A stretch of DNA of 64,000 nucleotides from Mycolicibacterium tokaiense (GTDB lineage: Bacteria; Actinomycetota; Actinomycetes; Mycobacteriales; Mycobacteriaceae), in the NCBI RefSeq assembly GCF_010725885.1, contig NZ_AP022600.1:1922001-1986000 (forward strand). The letters are read 5' to 3'. Position numbers and translations under genes: made by a program. The stretch's first letter is position 1; every line of letters begins with the position of its first letter. Positions 21,280 through 29,020 of this stretch are shown here, piece by piece. The notes under the pieces are model-generated. The model saw only the letters and a program-made list of their open reading frames with translations, made no database searches and was not told where the DNA came from.

Positions 21280-22085
21280 GTTCGATCCCGGGCGTTTTCT
21301 TCGAGGACTTCGCGCACGTGCCTGGCGGCGTCGGGGCCTTCGTAGGCGCCCACCACCTCCTCGATCCCGCCGGACATCCGAATGGTGCCGTGGTCGATCC
21401 ACATCGCGGTTTTGCACAGCCGTGCCAGGAACTCGTTGGAGTGACTGGCGAACACCAGGATCCCGGACCGCTCCACCAGGGCGGCCAACCGAGTCTGCGC
21501 TTTCTTGAGGAACTCGGCGTCCACCGCACCGATGCCCTCATCCAGCAGCAGGATCTCAGGGTCGATGCTGGTCACCACGCCCATTGCGAGGCGCACCCGC
21601 ATACCGGTGGAGTAGGTGCGCAGCGGCATGGACAGGTACTCGCCGAGCTCGGTGAAGTCGGCGATCTCATCGACTTTGGCCAGCATCTGCTTACGGGTCT
21701 GTCCCAGGAACAAGCCGCGAATGATGATGTTCTCGAACCCGGAGATCTCCGGGTCCATCCCGACCCCGAGGTCGAACACCGGCGCCACCCGGCCGCGCAC
21801 CGTGGCCGAGCCGCGGGTGGGTTCGTAGATCCCGGACAGCAGACGCAACAGCGTGGACTTCCCGGCTCCGTTGTGGCCGACCAAACCCACGCGGTCGCCC
21901 ATCTCCAGCGACAGCGTGATGTCGCGCAGCGCCTCGATGACGACGACGTTGGAGTCGTTACGTCCGATGGTCCCGCCGGCCTTGCCGAGAAACGCCTTCT
22001 TCAGCGACCGGGACTTGGCATCGAAGATCGGGAACTCGACCCAGGCGTCACGGGTCTCGATGTGTGGTCGAGTGGGTGAACTCAC
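21276..22085 (-). CDS. wzt: Galactan ABC transporter ATPase Wzt (Rv3781-like)
   Basis: 269-residue ATPase partner of Wzm for galactan export. Walker A GHNGAGKST, ABC signature YSTGM, Walker B ILLLDEGIGAVD and switch His in FASHS are all intact. GTG at 22085 was chosen by homology (PHIETRDAWVEFPIFDAKSR follows); the upstream frame overlaps bpa and has no family match. No C-terminal glycan-binding extension is present. It begins 8 bp after bpa. Confidence 0.94.
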   Translation of the reverse strand: MSSPTRPHIETRDAWVEFPIFDAKSRSLKKAFLGKAGGTIGRNDSNVVVIEALRDITLSLEMGDRVGLVGHNGAGKSTLLRLLSGIYEPTRGSATVRGRVAPVFDLGVGMDPEISGFENIIIRGLFLGQTRKQMLAKVDEIADFTELGEYLSMPLRTYSTGMRVRLAMGVVTSIDPEILLLDEGIGAVDAEFLKKAQTRLAALVERSGILVFASHSNEFLARLCKTAMWIDHGTIRMSGGIEEVVGAYEGPDAARHVREVLEENARDRT

Positions 22086-22093
22086 GGCGGTGG

Positions 22094-22621
22094 CTACAGG
22101 TATTGCCCGGTGCCGGGGTGCTGTCCACCGCGTTGCTGGCCGGGTACGGCCACACCGGGCGGCAACGCACCCTGGCGCATCTGCTCCAGTTGTGCCCGGG
22201 CGGCCATCTGCTGGGCGAACAGTGCGGTCTGGATGCCGTGGAACAGGCCTTCCAACCAACCCACCAGCTGGGCTTGGGCGATTCGCAGCTCGGCGTCCGA
22301 CGGCACGGCGTCGTCGCCGAAGGGCAGCGCCAAGCGCTCGAGCTCGTCGCGCAGCTCGGGGGCCAGCCCCTCCTCGAGTTCGGCGATGGAGGTCTTGTGA
22401 ATCTCGCGGAGCCGGTTGCGGCTGGCATCGTCCAGCGGAGCGGCCTTCACCTCTTCGAGCAGTTGCTTGATCATGGTGCCGATCCGCATGACCTTGGCCG
22501 GCTGTTGCACCAGATCGGTAACCGACTTGTCCTCGTCGGTTCCAGCCAGGCCGGGGTCCACCCCGATGATCTCGATGTTGTCGTCGTCCGTGCTCACGTC
22601 GTCACTGTTCCTTTGCGCCAT
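22094..22621 (-). CDS. bpa: Bacterial proteasome activator Bpa/PafE
   Basis: 175-residue ATP-independent ring activator of the 20S proteasome. The conserved helical core PAKVMRIGTMIKQLLEEV ... LVGWLEGLFHGIQTALFAQQMAARAQ is followed by a Gly/Gln-rich tail ending GQYL, the docking motif that opens the proteasome gate. ATG 22621 is given; an in-frame GTG at 22597 has a better ribosome site (AAAGGA, 11 nt) and is a real alternative. Its neighbour order (bpa-wzt-glfT1-wzm) is the same as Rv3780-Rv3783. Confidence 0.93.
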   Translation of the reverse strand: MAQRNSDDVSTDDDNIEIIGVDPGLAGTDEDKSVTDLVQQPAKVMRIGTMIKQLLEEVKAAPLDDASRNRLREIHKTSIAELEEGLAPELRDELERLALPFGDDAVPSDAELRIAQAQLVGWLEGLFHGIQTALFAQQMAARAQLEQMRQGALPPGVAVPGQQRGGQHPGTGQYL

Positions 22622-22644
22622 TGGTCTGCCGCTGTTGTGTAGCG

Positions 22645-22650
22645 ACACTA
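22645..22650 (-). promoter_or_regulatory. Candidate -10 box for bpa operon
   Basis: TAGTGT placed so that transcription would start about 17 nt before the ATG at 22621 or about 41 nt before the GTG at 22597. Confidence 0.35.
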
Positions 22651-22908
22651 GTCCGTGGCACCCACACCGCCGTGCTGCGACCGTCGCACGCGCATCTGCC
22701 GGCTAGCAGCATCGCGCTGTCAGCAAATCGGAAAAGGCACACTTGCACCACAGATGACCTGTTGGCAATCTTCATCCAGTTAGCGCTCCGCAGTGCGAGG
22801 ACACTGGACTAGTATTGCTCGCGAGGTGACCCGGTTCGGTCAGCGGCGGTGCGGGTGAGCGCCGCCCGTCTACCACCGGACCGATACCCAGAACTTCTGA
22901 CGACCTTC
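22651..22908. other. Intergenic region between bpa and the aminotransferase gene
   Basis: About 260 bp of lower-GC DNA between divergent genes. It must hold upstream promoter elements for both, but no clear -35 or operator stands out. A 57-codon open frame on the minus strand (22775-22602) was seen but has no supporting evidence. Confidence 0.5.
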
Positions 22909-22914
22909 TAAGGT
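22909..22914 (+). promoter_or_regulatory. -10 box, leaderless Rv3778c-like start
   Basis: TAAGGT, then 7 nt, then the ATG at 22922. Confidence 0.5.
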
Positions 22915-22921
22915 GGCTCGC

Positions 22922-24118
22922 ATGGCATTTGACGTCGCCCGGGTGCGTGGTTTGCATCCATCTTTGGGCGACGGCTGGGTCCACTTCGACGCCCAGTCCG
23001 GAATGTTGGTCCCCGATTCGGTGTCCACCACGGTGTCCACGGCATTTCGTACCTCGATGGCCAGCGCGGCCGGTCCGCATCCCTCGGCCCGCCGCAGCGC
23101 CGCCCTGCACGACGCCGCCAGGCAGGCGGTCGCAGATCTCGTCAACGGCGACCCCGAGGGTGTGGTGCTGGGCGCCGATCGCGCGGTGCTGCTGACGTCC
23201 CTGGCGGATGCGTCGTCGTCCCGAGCGGGTCTGGGGTACGAGGTGGTGGTCACCCGGCTTGATGACGAGGCCAACATCTCGCCCTGGCTGCGCGCCGCCA
23301 ATCGTTACGGCGCGAAGGTCAAGTGGGCCGAGGTCGACATCGAGACCGGTGAGCTGCCCGAGTGGCAGTGGGAAGGCCTGATCACCAAGCCCACTCGGCT
23401 GGTGGCCATCGCGTCGGCATCGGCGACGTTGGGCAGCGTCGTGGATCTGCACCCGGTGAGCAAGCTCGCCCACGAGATCGGTGGGCTGGTGGTGGTCGAC
23501 CACACGGCGGCCGCCCCGTATCGCCTGGTCGACATCCAGGAATCCGACGTCGACGTGGTGGCGCTCAACGCCGTCGGCTGGGGTGGCCCCCCGATCGGTG
23601 CGCTGGTGTTCCGTGATCCCGCCCTGATCGACACATTCGGCTCGGTGTCGATGAATCCGTACGCGACGGGCCCGGCCCGCCTGGAGATGGGGGTGCACCA
23701 GTACGGCCTGCTCGGCGGTGTGGTGGCCAGCATCGAGTACCTGGCCGGTCTGGACGAGTCGGCCACTGGCAGCCGGCGCGAAAGACTGGCCGTGTCAATG
23801 CAATCCGCGTCCGCCTACCTGGACCGGATTTACGACTACCTGTTGACGTCGCTGCGCTCGCTGCCGCTGGTGATGGTCTTGGGCGCTCCCGAGGACCGCA
23901 TTCCAGTGGTCAGCTTTGCGGTGCAGAACGTACCCGCCGAGCGGGTGGTGCAGCGCTTGGCCGACAACGGTGTGCTGGCCATTCCCAATGCCAACTCCCG
24001 CGTGCTCGACGTCATCGGGGTCAACGACGTCGGCGGAGCTGTCACCGTGGGTCTGGCGCACTACTCGACGATGTACGAGGTGGACCAGTTGGTCCGTGCG
24101 CTGGCCAGCCTCGGTTAA
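22922..24118 (+). CDS. Class V aminotransferase-like protein (Rv3778c-like), PLP lysine missing
   Basis: 398-residue protein with the fold of cysteine-desulfurase-like class V aminotransferases. The cofactor Asp region is visible ([18 protein letters not shown]), but the stretch where the PLP-binding Lys should fall reads [19 protein letters not shown], with no lysine. It may bind PLP without Schiff base, or have lost catalysis. ATG 22922 sits 7 nt after a -10 box; an in-frame GTG lies three codons upstream. Ends convergently with the oxidoreductase gene, stop codons overlapping by 3 bp. Confidence 0.85.
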   Translation: MAFDVARVRGLHPSLGDGWVHFDAQSGMLVPDSVSTTVSTAFRTSMASAAGPHPSARRSAALHDAARQAVADLVNGDPEGVVLGADRAVLLTSLADASSSRAGLGYEVVVTRLDDEANISPWLRAANRYGAKVKWAEVDIETGELPEWQWEGLITKPTRLVAIASASATLGSVVDLHPVSKLAHEIGGLVVVDHTAAAPYRLVDIQESDVDVVALNAVGWGGPPIGALVFRDPALIDTFGSVSMNPYATGPARLEMGVHQYGLLGGVVASIEYLAGLDESATGSRRERLAVSMQSASAYLDRIYDYLLTSLRSLPLVMVLGAPEDRIPVVSFAVQNVPAERVVQRLADNGVLAIPNANSRVLDVIGVNDVGGAVTVGLAHYSTMYEVDQLVRALASLG

Positions 24119-25092
24119 ACCGCCAGCAACACCTTCCCGGTCACCTCGCCGGACTCCAGGAGCCGGTGCGCCCGCCCGGCTTCCGCAATCGGCACCGTGG
24201 CACCGATGATGGGACGCACCTGCTCGTCGGCGATCATCGGCCACACCGACTCTGCGACGGCCGCCACGATGGGGCTCTTCCCGGTGGCGCCGCCGATGTG
24301 TCGCCCGCGCAGGGAAGTCCCGATCACCCTGGCCCGCTTGGTGATCAGCGCGCCCAGGTTCAGCTCGCCCTTGACCCCGCCCTGCATGCCGATCACGATC
24401 AACTGCCCGTCGAGGGCCAGCGCATCGACGTTGCGGCTCAGGTAGGACGCCCCCATGATGTCGAGGATCACGTCCGCGCCCTCGCCGCCACTGGCCTCCT
24501 TGACCCGGCTGACGAAGTCCTCGTCGCGGTAGTTGATGGTCAGTTCGGCGCCCAGATCCCGGCACAGCTGTAGTTTCTCGGGGGACCCGGCGGTGACGGC
24601 GACGTGGGCGCCCAGGGCTCGCGCCACCTGGATGGCGTGGGTGCCGATCCCGCTGGCGCCCCCGTGGATGAGCACCCACTGGCCGGCGGACAGGTTCGCG
24701 GTCATCACCAGGTTGGACCACACCGTGCAGGCCACTTCCGGTAGCGCGGCGGCTTCCTGCAGTCCGATCCCACGCGGCAGGGGGAGCACCTGACCGCGGG
24801 GCACTGCAACGTACTCCGCGTATCCACCTCCGGACAGCAAAGCGCAGACTTCTTGCCCGATTTGCCAGCCCGTGGTCGAGTCACCCAGCCCCACCACGGT
24901 GCCGGACACCTCGAGGCCGAGAACCGGGCTCGCACCCGGTGGCGGCGGATACTTGCCCGCGACCTGCAGCAGGTCAGCGCGGTTGACGCCCGCGCAAGTG
25001 ACCTTGATCAGGATCTCCCCGTGATCAGGTGCCACATCGGGCACCTCTCCCCAGGTCAGCTCACCGGACGGTTCCACGACAACGGCACGCAT
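24115..25092 (-). CDS. NADPH:quinone oxidoreductase, MDR superfamily (Rv3777-like)
   Basis: 325-residue zinc-free medium-chain dehydrogenase/reductase of the quinone oxidoreductase/PIG3 type. GroES-like N-terminal domain with [21 protein letters not shown], then a Rossmann domain with [22 protein letters not shown] at 25092 is preferred to a TTG three codons upstream, because a TAGGTT box lies 7 nt before it. Divergent from a MarR gene, so its expression is probably MarR-controlled and linked to electrophile or quinone stress (inference). Confidence 0.9.
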   Translation of the reverse strand: MRAVVVEPSGELTWGEVPDVAPDHGEILIKVTCAGVNRADLLQVAGKYPPPPGASPVLGLEVSGTVVGLGDSTTGWQIGQEVCALLSGGGYAEYVAVPRGQVLPLPRGIGLQEAAALPEVACTVWSNLVMTANLSAGQWVLIHGGASGIGTHAIQVARALGAHVAVTAGSPEKLQLCRDLGAELTINYRDEDFVSRVKEASGGEGADVILDIMGASYLSRNVDALALDGQLIVIGMQGGVKGELNLGALITKRARVIGTSLRGRHIGGATGKSPIVAAVAESVWPMIADEQVRPIIGATVPIAEAGRAHRLLESGEVTGKVLLAV

Positions 25093-25099
25093 ATTTGTC

Positions 25100-25105
25100 A
25101 ACCTA
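25100..25105 (-). promoter_or_regulatory. -10 box, leaderless oxidoreductase start
   Basis: TAGGTT, then 7 nt, then the ATG at 25092. Confidence 0.5.
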
Positions 25106-25106
25106 C

Positions 25107-25144
25107 TACCTGGAAGTTCGGGCTACCTGGGCGGGCGATATCGC
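25107..25144. promoter_or_regulatory. Candidate MarR operator region
   Basis: The 65-bp gap between divergent genes contains a direct repeat TACCTGG at 25107-25113 and 25124-25130 and a perfect 10-bp palindrome GCGATATCGC at 25135-25144. The palindrome ends just before the marR -10 box, where a MarR dimer would block transcription. Confidence 0.4.
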
Positions 25145-25145
25145 T

Positions 25146-25151
25146 TACCAT
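25146..25151 (+). promoter_or_regulatory. -10 box, leaderless marR start
   Basis: TACCAT, then 6 nt, then the ATG at 25158. Confidence 0.45.
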
Positions 25152-25157
25152 CAGCTG

Positions 25158-25670
25158 ATGGAGGGGATGATTGCCGGGCGTACCGCAAGCGATATGCCAG
25201 GGCTCGACATCGCGGAAGAGAGGGCGTGGCAACACTTCCTCGACTCGGCGCTTCGGATGTACGCCGCGTTGAACCGGGGGCTCACGGATTCACACCAGCT
25301 GACGCTCAGTGACGTGCGCCTGTTGGACATCCTGGACCGCTCGCCCAGCGGCTCCGCCCGCATGGGCGACCTGGCCCAGGCGCTGCTGTCCTTGCCCAGT
25401 CGAGTGACACGGCAGATCCGGCGGCTGGAGAAGCAGGGGCTGGTGCGGCGCATGGCCAGTCCCGACGACGGCCGCGGGGTGCTGGCCGCCATCACCGACG
25501 AGGGCAGGCGGGTGGTCCGCGAGGCGATGGTCACCTATTGCAACGGGGTGCGCACGCACTTCCTGGGCCAGCTCTCGCGTCCGCAGATGGCCGCGATGGG
25601 CGAGAACTGCCGCCGCATCAGCACTGCGCTCAAACACGTCGACCGTCCGGGGAAATTCGGCCGGGCCTGA
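25158..25670 (+). CDS. MarR-family transcriptional regulator
   Basis: 170-residue winged-helix regulator. Recognition region ARMGDLAQALLSLPSRVTRQIRRLEKQGLVRR and the wing MASPDDGRGVLAAITDEGR are typical; dimerisation helices flank it. ATG 25158 follows a -10 box by 6 nt; a second ATG three codons later is preceded by GGAGGGG but too closely. Likely autoregulated and controlling the divergent oxidoreductase through the palindrome between them. Confidence 0.88.
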   Translation: MEGMIAGRTASDMPGLDIAEERAWQHFLDSALRMYAALNRGLTDSHQLTLSDVRLLDILDRSPSGSARMGDLAQALLSLPSRVTRQIRRLEKQGLVRRMASPDDGRGVLAAITDEGRRVVREAMVTYCNGVRTHFLGQLSRPQMAAMGENCRRISTALKHVDRPGKFGRA

Positions 25671-25688
25671 GCCGCTACGCTTGTCGGC

Positions 25689-25775
25689 GGTGGCGTGGCA
25701 GAGCGGCCTAATGCACTCGCCTTGAAAGCGAGAGACGGCTAACACCGTCCGGGGGTTCAAATCCCTCCGCCACCG
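25689..25775 (+). tRNA. tRNA-Ser (anticodon TGA)
   Basis: 87 nt. Acceptor GGTGGCG pairs with CGCCACC at 25768-25774, discriminator G. Anticodon loop CTTGAAA with TGA at 25723-25725, long variable arm as in class II serine tRNAs, T-loop TTCAAAT. CCA is not encoded. Confidence 0.95.
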
Positions 25776-25815
25776 CTCTTCGGCCCGGTCGAAAAGCGTT
25801 GTGCTGCATCGGCTG

Positions 25816-26640
25816 CTATTCGCCGGTGAACTCCGGTGGCCGCTTGGCGAACATCGCGGAGATGCCCTCGGTCAGGTCCTTCGACGGCAGGAACGCCGAA
25901 TTCCAGGCCGCCACGTAGCGCAGGCTGGCAGCGACGTCGGCGGTGCGCTGCTCGTCGAGCACGTCCTTGATGCCCTGGACCACCAGTGGGGGATTGCCGG
26001 CGATCTCGGCCGCAGTGGCGCGGGCGGCGGCCAGTGCGGCGTCGGCGTCGTCGTACACGTCGTTGACCAGACCGATCTTCTCGGCGCGGGCGGCGGTGAT
26101 GTCCTTGCCCGTCAACGCCAGTTCCCGCAGGTGGCCGTCGGACAGGATCCGCGGCAGCCGGGCCAGGCTCCCGACATCGGCCACGATCGCCAGCTTGACC
26201 TCGCGCACCGAGAACTTGGCGTCGGCGCTGGCATAGCGAATGTCCACGGCGCTGATCAGGTCCACGCCCCCGCCGATGCACCACCCGTGCACCGAAGCGA
26301 TGGTGGGGGTGCGGCAGTCGGCCACCGCGGTGATGGAGTCCTGCATGGTCTTCAGTCGCGCGTGGAAGTCGGCGCGGGGCCGCGCCAGGGCGCCGTCGGC
26401 CATCATGGGGCCCAACGTGTCACCCATCGCGGCCAGGTCCAGCCCGTAACTGAAGTTCCTGCCCGAACCCGTCAGCACGATGGCCCGCACCTGCGGGTCG
26501 GCATCCAGCGCGCGGAACACCACGGGCAACTCGTTCCAGAAGGCCGGGCCCATGGCGTTGCCCTTGCCCGGCCCCAGCAGCGTCACCTGCGCCACGTGGT
26601 CGGTGATGTCGACCGACAGCGATTCGTACACCTCACCCAT
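25816..26640 (-). CDS. Crotonase-family dienoyl-CoA isomerase-like protein (EchA21-like)
   Basis: 274-residue crotonase-fold enzyme, syntenic with echA21 (Rv3774). Oxyanion-hole segment GGGVD is present. Its acidic residues D127, E147 and D155 have the same spacing (20 and 8 residues) as the catalytic D176, E196, D204 of mammalian delta3,5-delta2,4-dienoyl-CoA isomerase, and the surrounding text (GGGVDLISAVDIRY, VREVKLAIVADVG) matches that enzyme. So it probably isomerises dienoyl-CoAs during unsaturated fatty acid beta-oxidation, not classic hydration. ATG 26640 lies 6 nt after a TAGCCT box. Confidence 0.88.
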   Translation of the reverse strand: MGEVYESLSVDITDHVAQVTLLGPGKGNAMGPAFWNELPVVFRALDADPQVRAIVLTGSGRNFSYGLDLAAMGDTLGPMMADGALARPRADFHARLKTMQDSITAVADCRTPTIASVHGWCIGGGVDLISAVDIRYASADAKFSVREVKLAIVADVGSLARLPRILSDGHLRELALTGKDITAARAEKIGLVNDVYDDADAALAAARATAAEIAGNPPLVVQGIKDVLDEQRTADVAASLRYVAAWNSAFLPSKDLTEGISAMFAKRPPEFTGE

Positions 26641-26646
26641 TCCGCC

Positions 26647-26652
26647 AGGCTA
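26647..26652 (-). promoter_or_regulatory. -10 box, leaderless crotonase start
   Basis: TAGCCT, then 6 nt, then the ATG at 26640. Confidence 0.5.
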
Positions 26653-26675
26653 ACTGGTTGGTTGGGCGCTGCGGA

Positions 26676-26966
26676 TCAGGGTCCGGCGAATCCGAGCAGA
26701 ACCTCTTTGAGATCCGCTTCGGGGATGGCCTGGCAGATCACCTGCGCGAGCCCGAAGACGAACACCGGCTGCTGGACGTTCTCGTCGGCCAGGATCTCGT
26801 CGATGACGGCCCGGCGGTCCTTCTCACTGAGATCGGCGAACTCGGCGCAGGTCATGCCGTCCACCCGCACCGGTTCGGTGGTCTGGGCCACCACGCCGTC
26901 GACGGTGGTGGCGCAGCCCGTGAGGACAGCGACCGCGGCCAGCAGCGCGAGCAGGAACCGCTTCAT
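26676..26966 (-). CDS. Small secreted lipoprotein
   Basis: 96 residues. Signal peptide MKRFLLALLAAVAVLTGC with lipobox LTGC and lipidated C18, so anchored outside the inner membrane. The mature part has two further Cys residues (MTCAEFADLSEKDRR and VICQAIPEA) that could form a disulfide, faintly like HdeA-type acid-stress proteins; that is only a guess. ATG 26966 lies 7 nt after TAGCGT. Divergent from the TIGR03086 gene. Confidence 0.8.
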   Translation of the reverse strand: MKRFLLALLAAVAVLTGCATTVDGVVAQTTEPVRVDGMTCAEFADLSEKDRRAVIDEILADENVQQPVFVFGLAQVICQAIPEADLKEVLLGFAGP

Positions 26967-26973
26967 CGGTTCG

Positions 26974-26979
26974 ACGCTA
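26974..26979 (-). promoter_or_regulatory. -10 box, leaderless lipoprotein start
   Basis: TAGCGT, then 7 nt, then the ATG at 26966. Confidence 0.5.
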
Positions 26980-27000
26980 GTGCCTGTCGGGGAGCGGGCA

Positions 27001-27006
27001 TAACGT
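27001..27006 (+). promoter_or_regulatory. -10 box, leaderless TIGR03086 start
   Basis: TAACGT, then 6 nt, then the ATG at 27013. Confidence 0.55.
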
Positions 27007-27012
27007 GACACC

Positions 27013-27591
27013 ATGGCCGATCCCACGTACACGCAGACGTTCACCCCGCCCGTCGATGAACTGGCGTGCGCCGAAGCCACGCTCACCGTGCTGCACGACG
27101 CGGTCCGTCCACTCGCCCGGGACGACATGTCACGTTCGACACCGTGCTCGGAATTCGACGTCGCCGCGCTCACCGACCACCTGATGTCCTCCATCACCAC
27201 CCTCGGCGGCGCGGCCGGGGCCGAGTTCCCGCAGGACTCCCCGGACGATGCGGTGGACCGCCGGCTCGTCATGGCGGCCCGCCCTGCGCTCGACGCCTGG
27301 CACCGGCGGGGCCTCGAGGGAACGGTGGACCTGGGCCCCGGGGCGTTCCCGGCCCGCTCCGCGGTCAACATCCTGGCGCTGGAGTTCCTGGTGCACGGGT
27401 GGGACTACGCGCGCGCCGCCGGCCGCGACCTCGAGGTGCCCGACACCCTGGCGGGCTATGTGCTCGACGCCGCGCGGGACATCATCACCCCGGAGGGCCG
27501 TTCGGCTGTCGGCTTCGACCAGCCGGTCCAGGTCGGCGACGACGCGTCCGATTTCGCGAAGCTGCTGGCCTTCACCGGGCGGAAACCCTAG
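27013..27591 (+). CDS. TIGR03086-type metal-binding protein (Rv3773c-like)
   Basis: 192-residue DinB-like four-helix protein of the mycothiol-maleylpyruvate-isomerase N-domain superfamily, TIGR03086 type. Helix 2 has LTDHLMSSITTLGG and the third helix EFLVHGWDYARA, giving the two His expected as metal ligands. Members are thought to use mycothiol or a metal; no substrate is known. The stop overlaps that of convergent hisC2 in a shared CTAG. Confidence 0.82.
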   Translation: MADPTYTQTFTPPVDELACAEATLTVLHDAVRPLARDDMSRSTPCSEFDVAALTDHLMSSITTLGGAAGAEFPQDSPDDAVDRRLVMAARPALDAWHRRGLEGTVDLGPGAFPARSAVNILALEFLVHGWDYARAAGRDLEVPDTLAGYVLDAARDIITPEGRSAVGFDQPVQVGDDASDFAKLLAFTGRKP

Positions 27592-28637
27592 ATCCAGCCG
27601 CGGGCGAAGTCGAGAAAGACGTCGTTCTCGTGCGGCGCACCGATGGTGACCCGCACGCCGTCGGTGCCGTAGGGGCGCACCAGCACCCGGGCGTTGGCGG
27701 CCTGCTCGACGAAGTCGGCGGTGCGTTGGGGCCCCAGCGGCAGCCACACAAAATTGGCCTGCGACTCCGGGAGCTCATATCCCGCGTCGCGGAGCGCGGC
27801 ACTCACCCGGGCTCGCTCGGCCACCACGGCATCGGTGCGGGCCATCAGTTCGTCGGCTGCCTGGATCGAGGCGATGGCCGCGGCCTGGCTGAGGCTGGTC
27901 GCGGTGAACGGCACGTAGACCTTGCCCAGCGCGGTGATGATGTCCGGGTCGCCCACCGCGTAGCCCACCCGTGCGCCGGCCAGCCCGTAGGCCTTCGAGA
28001 AGGTCCGCAGCACAACCACGTTCGGGTGGTTGCGCACCAGGCCCAGGCTGTCGGGCACCAGGCCGTCGCGGATGTACTCCACGTAGGCCTCGTCGATTGC
28101 GATCAGGATGTCGCTGGGCACCGCCTCGACGAACGCGGCGAGCTGGTCCGGATCCACCACCGTCGACGTCGGGTTGTTCGGATTGCAGACGAAGATCAAC
28201 CGGGTGCGGTCGGTGACGGCGGCCAGCATCGCGTCGAGGTCGTGGGTGTGATCTTTGAGCGGAACCTGCACCGGGGTGGCGCCGGCCACCCGCACCTGCA
28301 ACGGGTACACCTCGAATGCGCGCCAGCCGAACATCACCTCGTCGCCCACCGTCGCGGTGATTTGAATCAACTGCTGGCACAGGCTCACCGAACCGCAGCC
28401 GGCCGCGATGTTCTCGGGCGCGAACCCGACGTGTTTGGCCAGGTGTTCTCTCAGCTCGACGTATCCGTTGTCGGGGTAGCGGTTCAGGGTGTCAGCGGCG
28501 TTCTCGATGGCCTTTCGCACGCTCGGCAGCGGCCCGTCAACAGTCTCGTTGCTGGCCAGCTTGATGGCGCCGGGCACGGTTTTGCCCGGTGTGTACGCCG
28601 GAAGATCGGCCATCAACGGGCGCAGTCGGGCGGTCAT
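27588..28637 (-). CDS. hisC2: Histidinol-phosphate / aromatic aminotransferase HisC2
   Basis: 349-residue PLP aminotransferase, a second HisC-type enzyme (phenylalanine aminotransferase Pat/HisC2, Rv3772). PLP motifs: NPNNPT, IDEAYVEY and Lys215 in TFSKAYGLAG; the substrate-phosphate region N-terminus is SNETVDGP. Not within a his operon, in line with its aromatic transaminase role. ATG 28637 lies 6 nt after TATGCT. Confidence 0.9.
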   Translation of the reverse strand: MTARLRPLMADLPAYTPGKTVPGAIKLASNETVDGPLPSVRKAIENAADTLNRYPDNGYVELREHLAKHVGFAPENIAAGCGSVSLCQQLIQITATVGDEVMFGWRAFEVYPLQVRVAGATPVQVPLKDHTHDLDAMLAAVTDRTRLIFVCNPNNPTSTVVDPDQLAAFVEAVPSDILIAIDEAYVEYIRDGLVPDSLGLVRNHPNVVVLRTFSKAYGLAGARVGYAVGDPDIITALGKVYVPFTATSLSQAAAIASIQAADELMARTDAVVAERARVSAALRDAGYELPESQANFVWLPLGPQRTADFVEQAANARVLVRPYGTDGVRVTIGAPHENDVFLDFARGWI

Positions 28638-28643
28638 TTGGTC

Positions 28644-28649
28644 AGCATA
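28644..28649 (-). promoter_or_regulatory. -10 box, leaderless hisC2 start
   Basis: TATGCT, then 6 nt, then the ATG at 28637. Confidence 0.55.
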
Positions 28650-28725
28650 TGTGAGTACCTGTACGCTTCTCCCTCGGCGGTTCCGGTGCTACCAAGACGG
28701 TCCGGTAATCTCCAAGGACGTTCAA

Positions 28726-28817
28726 GGAGGCGTGCCAGAGCGGCCGAATGGGACTCACTGCTAATGAGTTGTCCGTCTTAAAGCGGACCGGAGGTTCAAA
28801 TCCTCTCGCCTCCGCCA
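28726..28817 (+). tRNA. tRNA-Ser (anticodon GCT)
   Basis: Acceptor GGAGGCG pairs with CGCCTCC (28807-28813), discriminator G, CCA encoded at 28815-28817. Anticodon GCT at 28760-28762 in a loop closed by CTCA/TGAG; long variable arm; T-loop TTCAAAT. Confidence 0.95.
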
Positions 28818-28840
28818 CATAACTGAATAGGTAGTACCCA

Positions 28841-28916
28841 GCGCCCGTAGCTCAACGGATAGAGCATCTGACTACGGATCAGAAGGTTAGGGGTTCGAAT
28901 CCCTTCGGGCGCACCA
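28841..28916 (+). tRNA. tRNA-Arg (anticodon ACG)
   Basis: Acceptor GCGCCCG pairs with CGGGCGC, discriminator A, CCA encoded. Anticodon stem TCTGA/TCAGA encloses CTACGGA with ACG at 28874-28876. Lies 23 bp after tRNA-Ser(GCT), probably one transcript. Confidence 0.96.
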
Positions 28917-28927
28917 CGCATCTTTCT

Positions 28928-28942
28928 CCGGCGGCTCGCCGG
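28928..28942 (+). terminator. Hairpin after the tRNA pair
   Basis: Perfect stem CCGGCG/CGCCGG with a 3-nt loop just after tRNA-Arg. It lacks a U-tract, which is common for mycobacterial terminators. Confidence 0.45.
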
Positions 28943-29020
28943 GCATCAATCAGTTAGCTGTTCCGGCGTTTCCGGTGCGCTATCTTGAGCTCTCCTGAAA
29001 TTGGCGGAGGGGTCAACAGC

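Noticed and set aside
22602..22775. 57-codon minus-strand ORF just upstream of bpa, ending 4 nt before its alternative GTG start
   Set aside because: No recognisable protein, ribosome site or codon bias; could be a coupled upstream ORF but nothing beyond the frame supports it.
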